From the NCBI GenBank assembly GCA_902511575.1, contig CABXFU010000006.1:33405-97404 (forward strand): a stretch of DNA of 64,000 nt. Reading direction: 5' to 3'. The stretch is from an uncultured SAR86 cluster bacterium. Lineage in GTDB: Bacteria > Pseudomonadota > Gammaproteobacteria > Magnimaribacterales > D2472. The notes beneath the pieces are model-generated. The model was not told the DNA's origin. It saw only the letters and a program-made list of their open reading frames with translations, and searched no databases. Positions 17,069-26,150 of the stretch are shown piece after piece (the first letter of the stretch is position 1; every line of letters begins with the position of its first letter). A program made the translations under genes and the position numbers.

Positions 17069-17836
17069 ATGACACAACTTAGATTTGTTAAAACACCTGA
17101 GCAGCTAATTGAGGCCGCAGAAAACAATTTAGAATTTTTTGATGCAAATATGCAAGCAATTAAGGCTTGGTATAAAACAGAACCTGGGCTTATTGAACAA
17201 TTAATTCCAGCGCCATTAGAGCCGCACGCTGATCCAATGGTGAGAGTAGTTATCTCACGAGTCTTTGTCGACTTAAATGGGGGCATGGATTTTGGGGCTG
17301 CTACCTTCGGAGTTAACTGCATGTATAAAGGTAAAGAGGGTATTTATGAAATTACTATGCCAATGGAAACCGAAGGAGTCGTAGTTGGTGGCAGAGAGAC
17401 ATATGGCGAGCCAAAGAAAATAGCAGATGTAACTGCATCAAAAGATGGCGATGATTGTGTTGCAACTGTTACAAGACATGGAATTACGTATTTAGAATTA
17501 AAAGGAAAAGCTACCGATTCTTTAAAAACATCTTCTTTTACTGATGATGTTTATTGCTTTAAAGTCTTTCCTTCATGTGAGCAAAACAAAGCAGTTGATC
17601 AAAATCCTTTGCTGGTAAAAATTAATATGCATAGAACCCAATCTGTTCATACAAAACTTGATGGGGAAATTATTCTTAGAGAATCACCTGTAGATCCAGT
17701 GATTGATTTACCAGTCAAAGAAATGATTTCTCTCGTTTGGGAGGAAGGAACCTCTTCTTCGAATGCATCTGTCATGGAAGAAGTAGATGCTATGTCATAT
17801 GTTCCATTTATGCATTCTAGATACGATTCTGCCTAA
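17069..17836 (+). CDS. acetoacetate decarboxylase family protein
   Basis: This 255-residue protein shows the ADC-family core: GAATFGVNCMYKGKEG, then VVGGRETYGEPKKIADV. In that last stretch Lys116 of the Pro-Lys-Lys sequence matches the Schiff-base lysine of Clostridium ADC. GGGAGAG sits ahead of the ATG. It is the first gene of a plus-strand run ADC-like, SDR, P450 with gaps of about 10 bases. Many ADC-like proteins are not decarboxylases of acetoacetate but aldolase/dehydratase variants, so the reaction is uncertain. The context suggests breakdown of an isoprenoid or cyclic compound. Confidence 0.85.
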   Translation: MTQLRFVKTPEQLIEAAENNLEFFDANMQAIKAWYKTEPGLIEQLIPAPLEPHADPMVRVVISRVFVDLNGGMDFGAATFGVNCMYKGKEGIYEITMPMETEGVVVGGRETYGEPKKIADVTASKDGDDCVATVTRHGITYLELKGKATDSLKTSSFTDDVYCFKVFPSCEQNKAVDQNPLLVKINMHRTQSVHTKLDGEIILRESPVDPVIDLPVKEMISLVWEEGTSSSNASVMEEVDAMSYVPFMHSRYDSA

Positions 17837-17845
17837 GGATTTAAT

Positions 17846-18724
17846 ATGAAAGATTTTAATGGCAAGTTAGCAGTCGTTACTGGCGGTGCATCTGGTGTAG
17901 GTTTTGCCATCGGTGAAGCTTTAGCAAAGCAGGGCGCAAAGGTTATTCTTACAGACATTGAACAAGAAAGCCTTGAAAATTCAACCGCATTGCTTGCCAA
18001 TCAATCTTTTGATGTTTTTTGCAAGGTCACAGATGTTTCAAATATTGAGTCTATGCAAGATTTAGCTCATTGGTGTCAAGCTGAACATGGCCCAGTGCAC
18101 TTACTTTTTAATAATGCAGGAGTTGCACCTGCAGAACTATTGCCAATTTGGGATACCAAACCAAATGATTGGCAATGGGCGTATGGCGTTAATGTGATGG
18201 GAGTGCTGCATGGTATTCAAGCATTTGTTCCAGGTATGTTGGCTCATGGAGAAGAATCTAGAGTTATAAATACCTGTTCAGGAAATGGCGCATTTATTAA
18301 TTTACCCTCTACACCTATCTATACATCGTCCAAGGCTTCAGTCTCTAGCATTACTGAGGTCTTGAAACTTCAACTTGAGCAGGCTGATGCGAGTGTTAAG
18401 GTTTCAATTCTTTTTCCAGGACCACATACAGTAAGAACAAAACTATTTTCAGCTGAAAGAAACCGTCCCGAAGAATTAGCTAGAGACCCAAATGCACCGG
18501 AACATCCTATCTCTTCTGTAGAGGATATGCTTGAAATGATGAGCTCCATGGGCATTGAAATGGAAACTACTGAGCCTGAGGAAGTCGCCTCATTCTGTCT
18601 TTCTCAAATTCAAGAAGGCAAATATTGGATTAATCCTGTTAATGAAAAAAGTGAACAAGCTTTCAAAGATCGAGTTGAATCTATCATTTCTAGAAGCGAT
18701 TTGCCTAACCCTAATATTTTTTAA
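17846..18724 (+). CDS. short-chain dehydrogenase/reductase (SDR)
   Basis: A classical SDR of 292 residues. The cofactor loop is TGGASGVGFAIGEAL near residue 12, with an acidic residue after the second strand (LTDIEQ) that favours NAD(H). NNAGVAP follows, and the catalytic Tyr-x3-Lys is in IYTSSKAS with a preceding serine region. The C-terminal extension is longer than in minimal SDRs. It sits 9 bases after the ADC-like gene and 11 bases before the P450, so it is co-transcribed. It probably oxidises the alcohol made by the P450 or reduces a ketone; the substrate is unknown. Confidence 0.92.
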   Translation: MKDFNGKLAVVTGGASGVGFAIGEALAKQGAKVILTDIEQESLENSTALLANQSFDVFCKVTDVSNIESMQDLAHWCQAEHGPVHLLFNNAGVAPAELLPIWDTKPNDWQWAYGVNVMGVLHGIQAFVPGMLAHGEESRVINTCSGNGAFINLPSTPIYTSSKASVSSITEVLKLQLEQADASVKVSILFPGPHTVRTKLFSAERNRPEELARDPNAPEHPISSVEDMLEMMSSMGIEMETTEPEEVASFCLSQIQEGKYWINPVNEKSEQAFKDRVESIISRSDLPNPNIF

Positions 18725-18735
18725 TTAAATACCTC

Positions 18736-19962
18736 ATGAGTGCTCAAACAGTCGATCATTTCTTTAATCCGTCTTCAAAAGATTTTATTCATGACCCGGT
18801 GCCTACTTTAGAGAAGCTATGCGCCGAGTATCCAATTTCTAGATTTGATGCCTGGCAAGCCTGGTTGGTCACAGGTCATGCAAACATTATTAAATGTTTA
18901 TTAGACACAAGGCTCTCAACAGATTTTAATCTTTGGGAATATGCACCCCCAAAAAAACCACTTGAAGAAATGGATGCTTTTGAAAAATTGATGAATAATA
19001 ATTTATTTTTTCTTGATAGGAAAAATCATCTTAGATTAAGAAAATTAGCATTGCCTGCATTCTCTCCAAGAATTATGGAGCAAATGAAAGAAAGATTTTC
19101 GGTTTTAGTGAAAGAGAGATTTGATGAGATTGGAACGCCTGATTCCTTCAACTTTGCTGCAGAAATTGCAGAAATTGTTCCCACTCATGCAATAGCAAGT
19201 TTAGTTGGAATTCCAAGAGAAAAATTTCCTATTTTTGATTCGTTGGCTTATGGGGTTGTGAGGGGAATAAATCCTATGCTTACCCCTGAAGAAAGAAAAG
19301 ATGCTATCAAAGGAGTGCCAGAAGGCTTGGTGCTCTTAAATGAGCTGATTGATGAGAGAAGGGCTAATCCTGGTGATGATTTTTTATCCACTTTAATACT
19401 CGCGGAAGATCAGGGATCAAAATTATCAAACTTAGAAATGTGTGCATTGGTTGGGGCAGTTCTTGGAGCTGGCTCAGATACAGCGGTTGATCTGCACAGT
19501 TATCTAATTAAAAATTTATTACAACACCCCGAGGAATTTGAATCACTGAAATCTGATCCGAGTCTTGTTCAGGGCGCCATATCTGAAACTTTAAGATATG
19601 AATCATCTGGCAAAACAGGTTTGGCAAGATATGCCTCAGAGGATTTAGAGATTAACGGCAATCATGTTAAAAAAGGGCAAATGGTTCAGCTCATCACCAG
19701 CACGGCGGGCATGGACTCATCAATCTACAATGATCCTCGTAAGTTTAATATTCAAAGAGATCACGACAAAAGTATATCTTTTGGCCAGGGACCACATTAT
19801 TGTATTGGGGTTACATTGGTACGCTCTCAAACTGAGGTCATGTTAAAAGAGTTATTCAAACGATTTCCTAATCTTAGTCTTGGAGACAAAATTGTGTATG
19901 ACTACAATCACCATAATGCAAGGCGAATGGATGTGATGACAGTAAACACCAATCTCGATTAA
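18736..19962 (+). CDS. cytochrome P450 (soluble bacterial type)
   Basis: The 408-residue length fits a soluble class I P450 without a membrane anchor. The heme-ligand loop FGQGPHYCIGV places the cysteine thiolate at residue 356. The I-helix has AGSDTAVD near 245, where the acid/alcohol pair activates oxygen, and the K-helix pair appears as ETLRYES. It is the last gene of the ADC-SDR-P450 run. No ferredoxin or reductase is adjacent. Such enzymes in marine bacteria hydroxylate alkanes, terpenes, sterols or fatty acids. Confidence 0.95.
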   Translation: MSAQTVDHFFNPSSKDFIHDPVPTLEKLCAEYPISRFDAWQAWLVTGHANIIKCLLDTRLSTDFNLWEYAPPKKPLEEMDAFEKLMNNNLFFLDRKNHLRLRKLALPAFSPRIMEQMKERFSVLVKERFDEIGTPDSFNFAAEIAEIVPTHAIASLVGIPREKFPIFDSLAYGVVRGINPMLTPEERKDAIKGVPEGLVLLNELIDERRANPGDDFLSTLILAEDQGSKLSNLEMCALVGAVLGAGSDTAVDLHSYLIKNLLQHPEEFESLKSDPSLVQGAISETLRYESSGKTGLARYASEDLEINGNHVKKGQMVQLITSTAGMDSSIYNDPRKFNIQRDHDKSISFGQGPHYCIGVTLVRSQTEVMLKELFKRFPNLSLGDKIVYDYNHHNARRMDVMTVNTNLD

Positions 19963-20002
19963 TCGCTTTGATTTAACCGCGGATTCAATTATATAAAAAT
20001 CA

Positions 20003-20239
20003 ATGAATGTCTTCGAAGAAAGAGGGATTACGCATTTAGATTTACATGGTGTTAAGCATCTAGATGTAGAGCCAGAGATCATCAATTTTATCTATCAATA
20101 TCAGGATTTACTCCCATTAATTATTATTTGTGGCAACAGCAATAAAATGATAGATATTGTTTCTTCAACTCTCAATACTTCAATGATCTCTTACTCATCA
20201 CCAAGATTTGGAATCATCAGGGTCGAGGGTATTGACTGA
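20003..20239 (+). CDS. 78-residue Smr-like mini-protein
   Basis: The start carries THLDLHGV, the Leu-Asp-Leu-His-Gly hallmark of Smr (small MutS-related) domains. The second half has LIIICGNSNKMIDIVSSTL, in the place of the TGxGxH/S loop of Smr nucleases, and ends RFGIIRVEGID. It is shorter than typical Smr proteins and consists of the domain alone. It lies between the P450 and a TonB receptor, 40 bases after the former. Full Smr domains can cut RNA or DNA; whether this short form is active is not clear, since the second catalytic motif is altered. Confidence 0.6.
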   Translation: MNVFEERGITHLDLHGVKHLDVEPEIINFIYQYQDLLPLIIICGNSNKMIDIVSSTLNTSMISYSSPRFGIIRVEGID

Positions 20240-20349
20240 ATATGATGACTTTTGCAAGTTTTTATTTGAATGAAATTCATCAAAGATGCAAATTGATGCC
20301 TTTTTTGTAATAATTAAGAACATTTACTTATTTTTAGTGGGGAAATTTT

Positions 20350-22530
20350 ATGAGTAATTTTAGACTTATTTTTATGGCATTGCCTTTGGCATTTGCGCTA
20401 AATATTAATGCTCAGTCTGTTGGGGTTCTTGAAGAGGTTGTTGTAACAGCCCAAAAGAAAGAAGAAAATCTTCAGGAAACGCCAATAGCAATCACTGCAA
20501 TTACTGAGTCTACAATTGATGATTTGGATCTTGCCAACGTAGTAGACTTGGCTGGGATGGCGCCAAATGTTCATATAATTAATACTCCTTCAAATAATAC
20601 AGCTGCCACCATTGCTATGCGTGGCGGAACCACAATCAACCCGGCAATTACATGGGAACCTACGGTTGGGATGTATTTAGATGGTGTGTATTTAGGGAAA
20701 GGGCAAGGCTCAATTTTTGATGTTGTAGATTTAGAAAGAGTCGAAATTCTAAGAGGGCCTCAAGGTACTCTTTACGGCAGAAATACTCTCGGCGGTGCAA
20801 TTAACTTAATTAGTAAAAAACCCTCTGGTGAGGGGATGTCAGCAAAAGTTACCATCGGAAACTATGGTTTAAAGCAAAGCCAACTTATAGCTGATTATGA
20901 GATTGGAGAAAATATTTTTACCAAAGTTGTCCTAAATTCTAAAAAAAGAGGTGGTTATGTAAATAATACCGATTCCCCATATCAAGCAGCCCAGGGCGTG
21001 GTCCCTAATACTGTTGCTGATCATTTTGAATTAGACACAATAGATTCAAAAGGTTACAAATTAACCCTTGCATATGAAGGTGATAAAACTAGCTTCAACC
21101 TCTCTATTGATCAGACTGATCAAGATAATGTTCCTCCATTTGCACAATTAACCAATACTATTCCAAATTGGAGTACTGCATTTGGTGTTGGTGCCTCAGC
21201 TTTAACTGCCGGCTTAAAATTATGGCCTATTGAGATGTTTACCAATAGCTCGCGTCAAGGTATTGCTCATATTAATACTCCAACATATGAACTTTCAGTT
21301 GTTGAGGGAACCAGTTTGACCATTGCTCGTGATATGAGTCTTGGTACATTAAAAGTTATTTGGTCGAAAAGAAAAACTGCCTGGGATGATAGGCTCGATC
21401 TTGATGGTGGACCTTTCCCTATTGCAGATACTGAAAGGCACACCAACTATGATGCTGAGACACTCGAGGTTCAATTAAGTGGTTCTACAGACAACATGGA
21501 ATATGTTTTTGGATATTACAGCCTTAAAGACAAAGCTTTTACAGCTAACCCCCAATCATTCTTTGGTGGTGGTCAAGTTTTTGCTCAAAATTACTCAGGT
21601 AGTGGAGACTCCGAGGCATTTTTTGGTCAGATTACTTGGGCAATTGCTGATAAGTGGGATTTAACCGTTGGTGCTAGAACAACGGAAGAGGATAAAGTTG
21701 GATTTAAAGAGTATGTTGGCATAATTGCTGCTAATGGAAGTGGAAGTTTTGACGACACCACAGGCACATTTATTCTTTCACATGATTACAGTGAAAATAC
21801 TAATCTTTATTTCAAGGTAGCTGATGGGTTTAAAGCTGGCGGATTTAATGCAGAAAGCTCAAATCCATTTGCCGCAGCCACTCCCTATGCGCCTGAAACA
21901 ATCTCATCCACTGAGTTTGGTTTAAAGGGTAAATATTTTAATAATAGAATGATGATGAATGTTGCCTATTTTGATAATGAGCATGAGGATATGCAGATTT
22001 CATATTTTACTGCTAATGCTGCAGCAGCCTCAGAAGTTATCAATAACTCTGCAGACATATCAGGTCTTGAGATTGAAACAACAACCATTCTCAATGATTC
22101 AACAAGACTCATGGTTAACTTGAGTACTTTGGATTCTGAGTTTACTGGTAATAAGGTTGCAAGTGACGGATTCCTCCTTGAACAAGTGCCATATTCACCT
22201 GAGACAACTTTATATGTATCTTTAGAAAAAGATTATGGTAACTATCGTATGCGCTTGGATCACAGCAGAATAGGAGAGCATCCAACCTTCCCTTATAACT
22301 CAAAAGATCCCAGAGCTGCACTTACCAATCTAGCTTCTAGAGGAACTACTGATTTTAGGCTTTTGACTGAGCCAATGGAAAATATGCAGCTAAATTTTTG
22401 GATTAAGAATCTAAATAATGATTATCACAGAATGAGTGCCATTCCATTTGGACCAGCTTTTGGTCAATTAACTTTGAGCTACTTTAATGCTCCAAGAACA
22501 ATTGGCATGGATATACACTACAAATTCTAA
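20350..22530 (+). CDS. TonB-dependent outer-membrane receptor
   Basis: A complete 726-residue receptor. The signal peptide (ending about LNINAQS) is followed by a TonB box and plug start EEVVVTAQKKEENLQETPIAIT, then VEILRGPQGTLYGRNTLGGAINLISKKP. The barrel ends in MDIHYKF, with a terminal aromatic residue as needed for assembly. This subtype is common in sphingomonads and marine gammaproteobacteria near catabolic genes. A strong intrinsic terminator follows at once. Its neighbours (P450, SDR, glutaryl-CoA dehydrogenase) suggest uptake of a hydrophobic carbon substrate rather than iron, but this is inference. Confidence 0.96.
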   Translation: MSNFRLIFMALPLAFALNINAQSVGVLEEVVVTAQKKEENLQETPIAITAITESTIDDLDLANVVDLAGMAPNVHIINTPSNNTAATIAMRGGTTINPAITWEPTVGMYLDGVYLGKGQGSIFDVVDLERVEILRGPQGTLYGRNTLGGAINLISKKPSGEGMSAKVTIGNYGLKQSQLIADYEIGENIFTKVVLNSKKRGGYVNNTDSPYQAAQGVVPNTVADHFELDTIDSKGYKLTLAYEGDKTSFNLSIDQTDQDNVPPFAQLTNTIPNWSTAFGVGASALTAGLKLWPIEMFTNSSRQGIAHINTPTYELSVVEGTSLTIARDMSLGTLKVIWSKRKTAWDDRLDLDGGPFPIADTERHTNYDAETLEVQLSGSTDNMEYVFGYYSLKDKAFTANPQSFFGGGQVFAQNYSGSGDSEAFFGQITWAIADKWDLTVGARTTEEDKVGFKEYVGIIAANGSGSFDDTTGTFILSHDYSENTNLYFKVADGFKAGGFNAESSNPFAAATPYAPETISSTEFGLKGKYFNNRMMMNVAYFDNEHEDMQISYFTANAAAASEVINNSADISGLEIETTTILNDSTRLMVNLSTLDSEFTGNKVASDGFLLEQVPYSPETTLYVSLEKDYGNYRMRLDHSRIGEHPTFPYNSKDPRAALTNLASRGTTDFRLLTEPMENMQLNFWIKNLNNDYHRMSAIPFGPAFGQLTLSYFNAPRTIGMDIHYKF

Positions 22531-22546
22531 TATTAGAATATAATGA

Positions 22547-22576
22547 AAGCCTCGGTATTTCCCGAGGCTTTTTTTT
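22547..22576 (+). terminator. intrinsic terminator after TonB receptor
   Basis: AAGCCTCGG (22547-22555) pairs perfectly with CCGAGGCTT (22562-22570) around a 6-base loop, followed by a run of T to about 22576. This is a textbook Rho-independent terminator. It ends only some 10 bases before the start codon of the next gene. Confidence 0.93.
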
Positions 22577-22585
22577 GTAAAAATT

Positions 22586-23752
22586 ATGGATAATAATTGG
22601 GAAGACATTTTAAGGCTTGATGGCCAATTAACCGAAGAAGAAAGGATGATTCGTGACAACGTTCGCGAGTATTGCAATAAATCCTTAATGCCTCGAATTT
22701 TAGATGCCAACAGGAATGAGACTTTTCATCCTGAAATCTATAAAGAAATGGGTGAGCTTGGTATTCTGGGTGCCTCTATCAAAGGGTATGGGTGTGCCGG
22801 GGTTGGCTATGTCTCATACGGACTAATTACTCGTGAAATAGAGAGAGTGGACTCCAGTTATCGTTCTGCATTTAGCGTTCAATCTTCATTGGCAATGTAT
22901 GCCATTTATAAGTTTGGATCAGAGGAACAGAAAGAAGATTTATTGCCACAGATGGCTGCTGGAAATTTAATTGGATGTTTTGGCCTAACTGAGCCTGATG
23001 CTGGTTCTGATCCTGGCAGTATGGCCTCAAATGCAAAAAAAGTTGAAGCAGGCTATAAATTAAATGGGTCCAAGACATGGATAACAAACGCACCCTTGGC
23101 TGATGTCTTCGTGATATGGGCAAAAGATGAGCAGGGTGTATTAAGAGGTTTCATAGCTAGAAAAGACTTTAAAGGTCTAGATACAAAGGTGCTAGAAGGC
23201 AAGTTTGCACTTAGAGCATCAATTACTGGTCAAATTTTTATGTCTGATGTCTTTATTCCAGATGACCATGTTCTTCCATTAGCACAAAGTTTTAGAGGCC
23301 CATTTTCTTGTTTAAACATGGCGAGATATGGCATTGCATGGGGCGCTATGGGTGCGGCTGAATTTTGTTGGCATGCTGCTCGTCAATATACGCTAGATAG
23401 AACTCAGTTCGGTACACCTCTTGCTGCAAAACAATTGGTTCAAAAAAAATTAGCGGATATGCAAACAGAAATTACATTAGGCTTGCAAGCAGCCTTGCGA
23501 GTAGGAAGACTAATTGACGATGAGCAAATGATTCCAGAGATGATATCTCTTATTAAGCGAAACAACTGCGGCAAGGCTTTAGAGGTTGCCAGAATGGCAC
23601 GAGACATGCATGGTGGTAACGGAGTGATTGATGAATACCATGTCGTCAGACACTCAATGAATTTAGAAGCAGTAAACACCTACGAAGGCACCCATGATAT
23701 ACATGCATTAATTCTTGGTAATCTTCAGACAAATATAGCAGCTTTCGAGTAA
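22586..23752 (+). CDS. gcdH: glutaryl-CoA dehydrogenase (acyl-CoA dehydrogenase family)
   Basis: The enzyme oxidises and decarboxylates glutaryl-CoA to crotonyl-CoA in lysine, tryptophan and dicarboxylate breakdown. The 388 residues carry the GCDH-type N-terminus [14 protein letters not shown], then [16 protein letters not shown] and [10 protein letters not shown] for FAD and substrate binding. Near the C-terminus, EYHVVRH and [15 protein letters not shown] place the catalytic glutamate at 367. The conserved N-terminus supports the ATG at 22586. That ATG is only 10 bases past the preceding terminator and has no clear Shine-Dalgarno, so its promoter must overlap the terminator or expression depends on read-through. 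Confidence 0.95.
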   Translation: MDNNWEDILRLDGQLTEEERMIRDNVREYCNKSLMPRILDANRNETFHPEIYKEMGELGILGASIKGYGCAGVGYVSYGLITREIERVDSSYRSAFSVQSSLAMYAIYKFGSEEQKEDLLPQMAAGNLIGCFGLTEPDAGSDPGSMASNAKKVEAGYKLNGSKTWITNAPLADVFVIWAKDEQGVLRGFIARKDFKGLDTKVLEGKFALRASITGQIFMSDVFIPDDHVLPLAQSFRGPFSCLNMARYGIAWGAMGAAEFCWHAARQYTLDRTQFGTPLAAKQLVQKKLADMQTEITLGLQAALRVGRLIDDEQMIPEMISLIKRNNCGKALEVARMARDMHGGNGVIDEYHVVRHSMNLEAVNTYEGTHDIHALILGNLQTNIAAFE

Positions 23753-23757
23753 TGCTT

Positions 23758-23779
23758 AATGTCAAGTAAACTTGACATT
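23758..23779. terminator. hairpin behind gcdH, probable terminator
   Basis: AATGTCAAG and CTTGACATT form a perfect 9-bp stem with a 4-base loop, six bases after the gcdH stop. Only a weak T-rich tail (TAATTTAT) follows, so termination may be partial. Confidence 0.6.
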
Positions 23780-23809
23780 TAATTTATCTATACATACCAT
23801 TAAAAATCC

Positions 23810-24268
23810 ATGAGCTCTGAAAAATATACTTTAAAACAAGCTAAAACAGCAAAACGAATTATTAAGTACTTTGCTAAATTTCAGGCTGGTATTTTTTTAA
23901 TAAGCAAAGGAAAACTGTGGAATAAGTGGCCAGGAGGTTTTCCAATCATGGTTGTAGAAACCAAGGGTGCAAAGTCTAACAAAATAAGAAACATACCCCT
24001 GATCTATGTGCATCAAGAGGGCATGCCAATATTGGTTGCCTCTTTAGGAGGGATGCCAAAGAACCCTAATTGGTATTACAACGTTAAGGCGCATCCAACA
24101 GTTAAGATCTCAACGATTGAAGGGCATGGGAACTATTTAGCAGAAGAGGTGTCTAAAGAAAAAAAGGATGAGTTATGGCCATTAATTTGTTCATTTTACC
24201 CCGACTATGAAACTTATCAGAGTAACACCGCCCGAGAGATACCTGTATTTTTGTGTAAACCAGCATGA
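23810..24268 (+). CDS. Ddn-type nitroreductase/deazaflavin-dependent oxidoreductase family protein
   Basis: This 152-residue protein matches the Ddn-like split-barrel family best known from actinobacteria. It shows a basic N-terminus, then PIMVVETKGAKSNKIRNIPLIY, then ILVASLGGMPKNPNWYYNVKAHPTVKI, which is the cofactor-binding core of the family. Actinobacterial members use F420; proteobacterial members may use it too or bind another cofactor. Its stop overlaps the ATG of the ABC ATPase by four bases (ATGA), so it is translated as the first gene of the MacAB-like operon. The substrate is unknown, possibly a quinone or fatty acid. Confidence 0.85.
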   Translation: MSSEKYTLKQAKTAKRIIKYFAKFQAGIFLISKGKLWNKWPGGFPIMVVETKGAKSNKIRNIPLIYVHQEGMPILVASLGGMPKNPNWYYNVKAHPTVKISTIEGHGNYLAEEVSKEKKDELWPLICSFYPDYETYQSNTAREIPVFLCKPA

Positions 24269-24954
24269 ATGTTATAGACGTTAAAAATATTACCAAACAT
24301 TATTTGCTTGGCACGCAAACAGTAGAGGCCCTAAGAGGCGTGAGCTTTGGTATAGAGCAAGGTGAATTTATAGCAATTATGGGTCCCTCAGGATCTGGTA
24401 AATCTACGCTCATGAATATTATTGGATGTCTAGATAGCCCGACAGATGGAACATATCACCTGAACAACCAAGAAGTTAGCACTTTAGAAGGGGATGAGCT
24501 GGCAGGCATACGAAATAAAGAGATAGGTTTTGTTTTTCAAAATTTTCATCTATTGGCACGTAACAGTGCGCTTGATAATGTTATGTTGCCCTTAAAATAT
24601 GCTGGAGTTGATAAGGCAGATCAACTTAAAAGAGGTAAGGATGCTCTCTCTCAAGTTGGGCTTGATTCAAGAATGGATCATCAGCCATCTGAATTGTCAG
24701 GAGGGCAGCAGCAAAGAGTTGCTATAGCTAGAGCGTTAGTGAATAACCCGTCTATTTTATTTGCCGATGAGCCAACTGGAAACTTAGACAGTCAAACGGG
24801 GCACGATGTCATGCAACTTTTTCATAATCTGCATCAGCAAGGCCAAACAATTATTTTAATTACTCACGAGAATGAGGTAGCTGCAGAAGCCCAAAGAACA
24901 ATATTTATTAAGGATGGTTTGATAGAATCAGACATTAGAAAGGAAAAACTATGA
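24265..24954 (+). CDS. ABC transporter ATP-binding protein, MacB/LolD type
   Basis: The 229-residue ATPase has Walker A GPSGSGKST (about residue 40), Q-loop FVFQNFHLL, signature LSGGQQQRVAIARAL, Walker B ILFADEPTGNLDS and the switch histidine in LITHE. These details (EPTGNLD, ARNSALDNVMLPL) are of the MacB/LolD/FtsE class, which work with FtsX-fold permeases. It overlaps the Ddn-like gene before it and the adaptor gene after it by four bases each, so the units are coupled. With the two next genes it forms a tripartite efflux pump split over separate ATPase and permease genes. Confidence 0.96.
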   Translation: MNVIDVKNITKHYLLGTQTVEALRGVSFGIEQGEFIAIMGPSGSGKSTLMNIIGCLDSPTDGTYHLNNQEVSTLEGDELAGIRNKEIGFVFQNFHLLARNSALDNVMLPLKYAGVDKADQLKRGKDALSQVGLDSRMDHQPSELSGGQQQRVAIARALVNNPSILFADEPTGNLDSQTGHDVMQLFHNLHQQGQTIILITHENEVAAEAQRTIFIKDGLIESDIRKEKL

Positions 24955-26147
24955 ATAGCTCAATCATTAAAACGTTCAGCATCATTTTATCAGCGGTATT
25001 AGTTGTAAGTTGCGGTGGCGGTAAAGAGGAAGAGGAATTTAAATTCTATGCATTAAAAGAAGCGGCATCTCAGCAGCTAGAACTTACTGTTGAGGCGTCT
25101 GGCACTGTTGAGGCCATCTCTTCTATTGAGATTAAATCAAAAGCATCTGGGCAAATTCTTTTTTTAGGAGCTGAAATTGGAGATTATGTAGATGAGGGTG
25201 TAGTTCTTGCAAGAATAGATCAAAGAACGCCAACAAACACTCTTGCTCAAGCTAACGCCGATCTTGAGGTTGCTAAAGTTCGTTTAAGCAATGCCCAGAA
25301 TCAATTTGAGCGCTCCAAAAGATTGCATGATGAAGGTAATATTTCTGATAAATCATTTGAGGATGCTCAAGAATCATTCTCCTCAGCAAGAGCTCAGTTA
25401 GTAAGAGCAGAAGTATTTTTAGAAAATGCTCGAATAGCTTTAGATGACACAAGTGTAAGATCGCCGATTGCTGGTACTGTTATCAGCAGACCTGCTGAAG
25501 TAGGGCAAGTGATCACCTCGCCAACCTCTGCTGTGGGTGGCGGGACATTATTAATGGAGATGGCAGATCTTAATAAAGTTCGGGTTAGAGCATTAATCGA
25601 TGAGATAGATATTGGCAAGATTACTATTGGTCAAGAAGTTACATTAAAGGTTTCAGCGTATAGAGACAAAAAATTTGTAGGAGTTGTTTCCAAGATCGAA
25701 CCTATGTCAAAAATTGATCAAAATGTTACGACATTTCCAGTGCTAATAGATATCGAGAATCAAGATAATTTATTACTTATAGGAATGAACACTGATGTTG
25801 AGATTGAAATTTTAAATGAGGAAGTGGCTTTAGCATTACCAGCAGGTTCTTTGAGAACGCGTAAAGATATACGTTCTGTTGCTCCATTGCTTGGTATTAA
25901 AGAAGATGAGCTAAATAATTTTTTAACCAAAAGAGTTGAGGGTGAAAATTTTGATGCCTACATAGTTCTTAAAAAAACCAAGAAGGGGGCAATACCTACT
26001 TGGGTAAAAGTTGGAAAAACCGATCTTAATTATGTTGAGGTCAAACAAGGCATAGAGTATGACGAGGTTGTATATGTTTTGCCTAGCGAAGGCCTCATTA
26101 AATATCAACAAAAATTTTCTGAAAGAGTAAAAGGTAGGTTCGGTTAA
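24951..26147 (+). CDS. MacA-like periplasmic adaptor lipoprotein
   Basis: The 398-residue membrane-fusion protein starts with a lipoprotein signal (LVVSCGGG, with a lipid-anchored cysteine near 22). The order is a barrel-sandwich/lipoyl half motif (VEAISSIEIKSKASGQILFLGAEIGDYVDEG), a long helical hairpin around residues 98-160 (ADLEVAKVRLSNAQNQFERS), the second lipoyl half (SPIAGTVISRPAEVGQVI) and beta-barrel domains. This matches MacA/HlyD adaptors that bridge an ABC permease with an outer-membrane channel. No TolC gene is in the window. Its stop is 3 bases before the permease. Confidence 0.93.
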   Translation: MNSSIIKTFSIILSAVLVVSCGGGKEEEEFKFYALKEAASQQLELTVEASGTVEAISSIEIKSKASGQILFLGAEIGDYVDEGVVLARIDQRTPTNTLAQANADLEVAKVRLSNAQNQFERSKRLHDEGNISDKSFEDAQESFSSARAQLVRAEVFLENARIALDDTSVRSPIAGTVISRPAEVGQVITSPTSAVGGGTLLMEMADLNKVRVRALIDEIDIGKITIGQEVTLKVSAYRDKKFVGVVSKIEPMSKIDQNVTTFPVLIDIENQDNLLLIGMNTDVEIEILNEEVALALPAGSLRTRKDIRSVAPLLGIKEDELNNFLTKRVEGENFDAYIVLKKTKKGAIPTWVKVGKTDLNYVEVKQGIEYDEVVYVLPSEGLIKYQQKFSERVKGRFG

Positions 26148-26150
26148 CTT

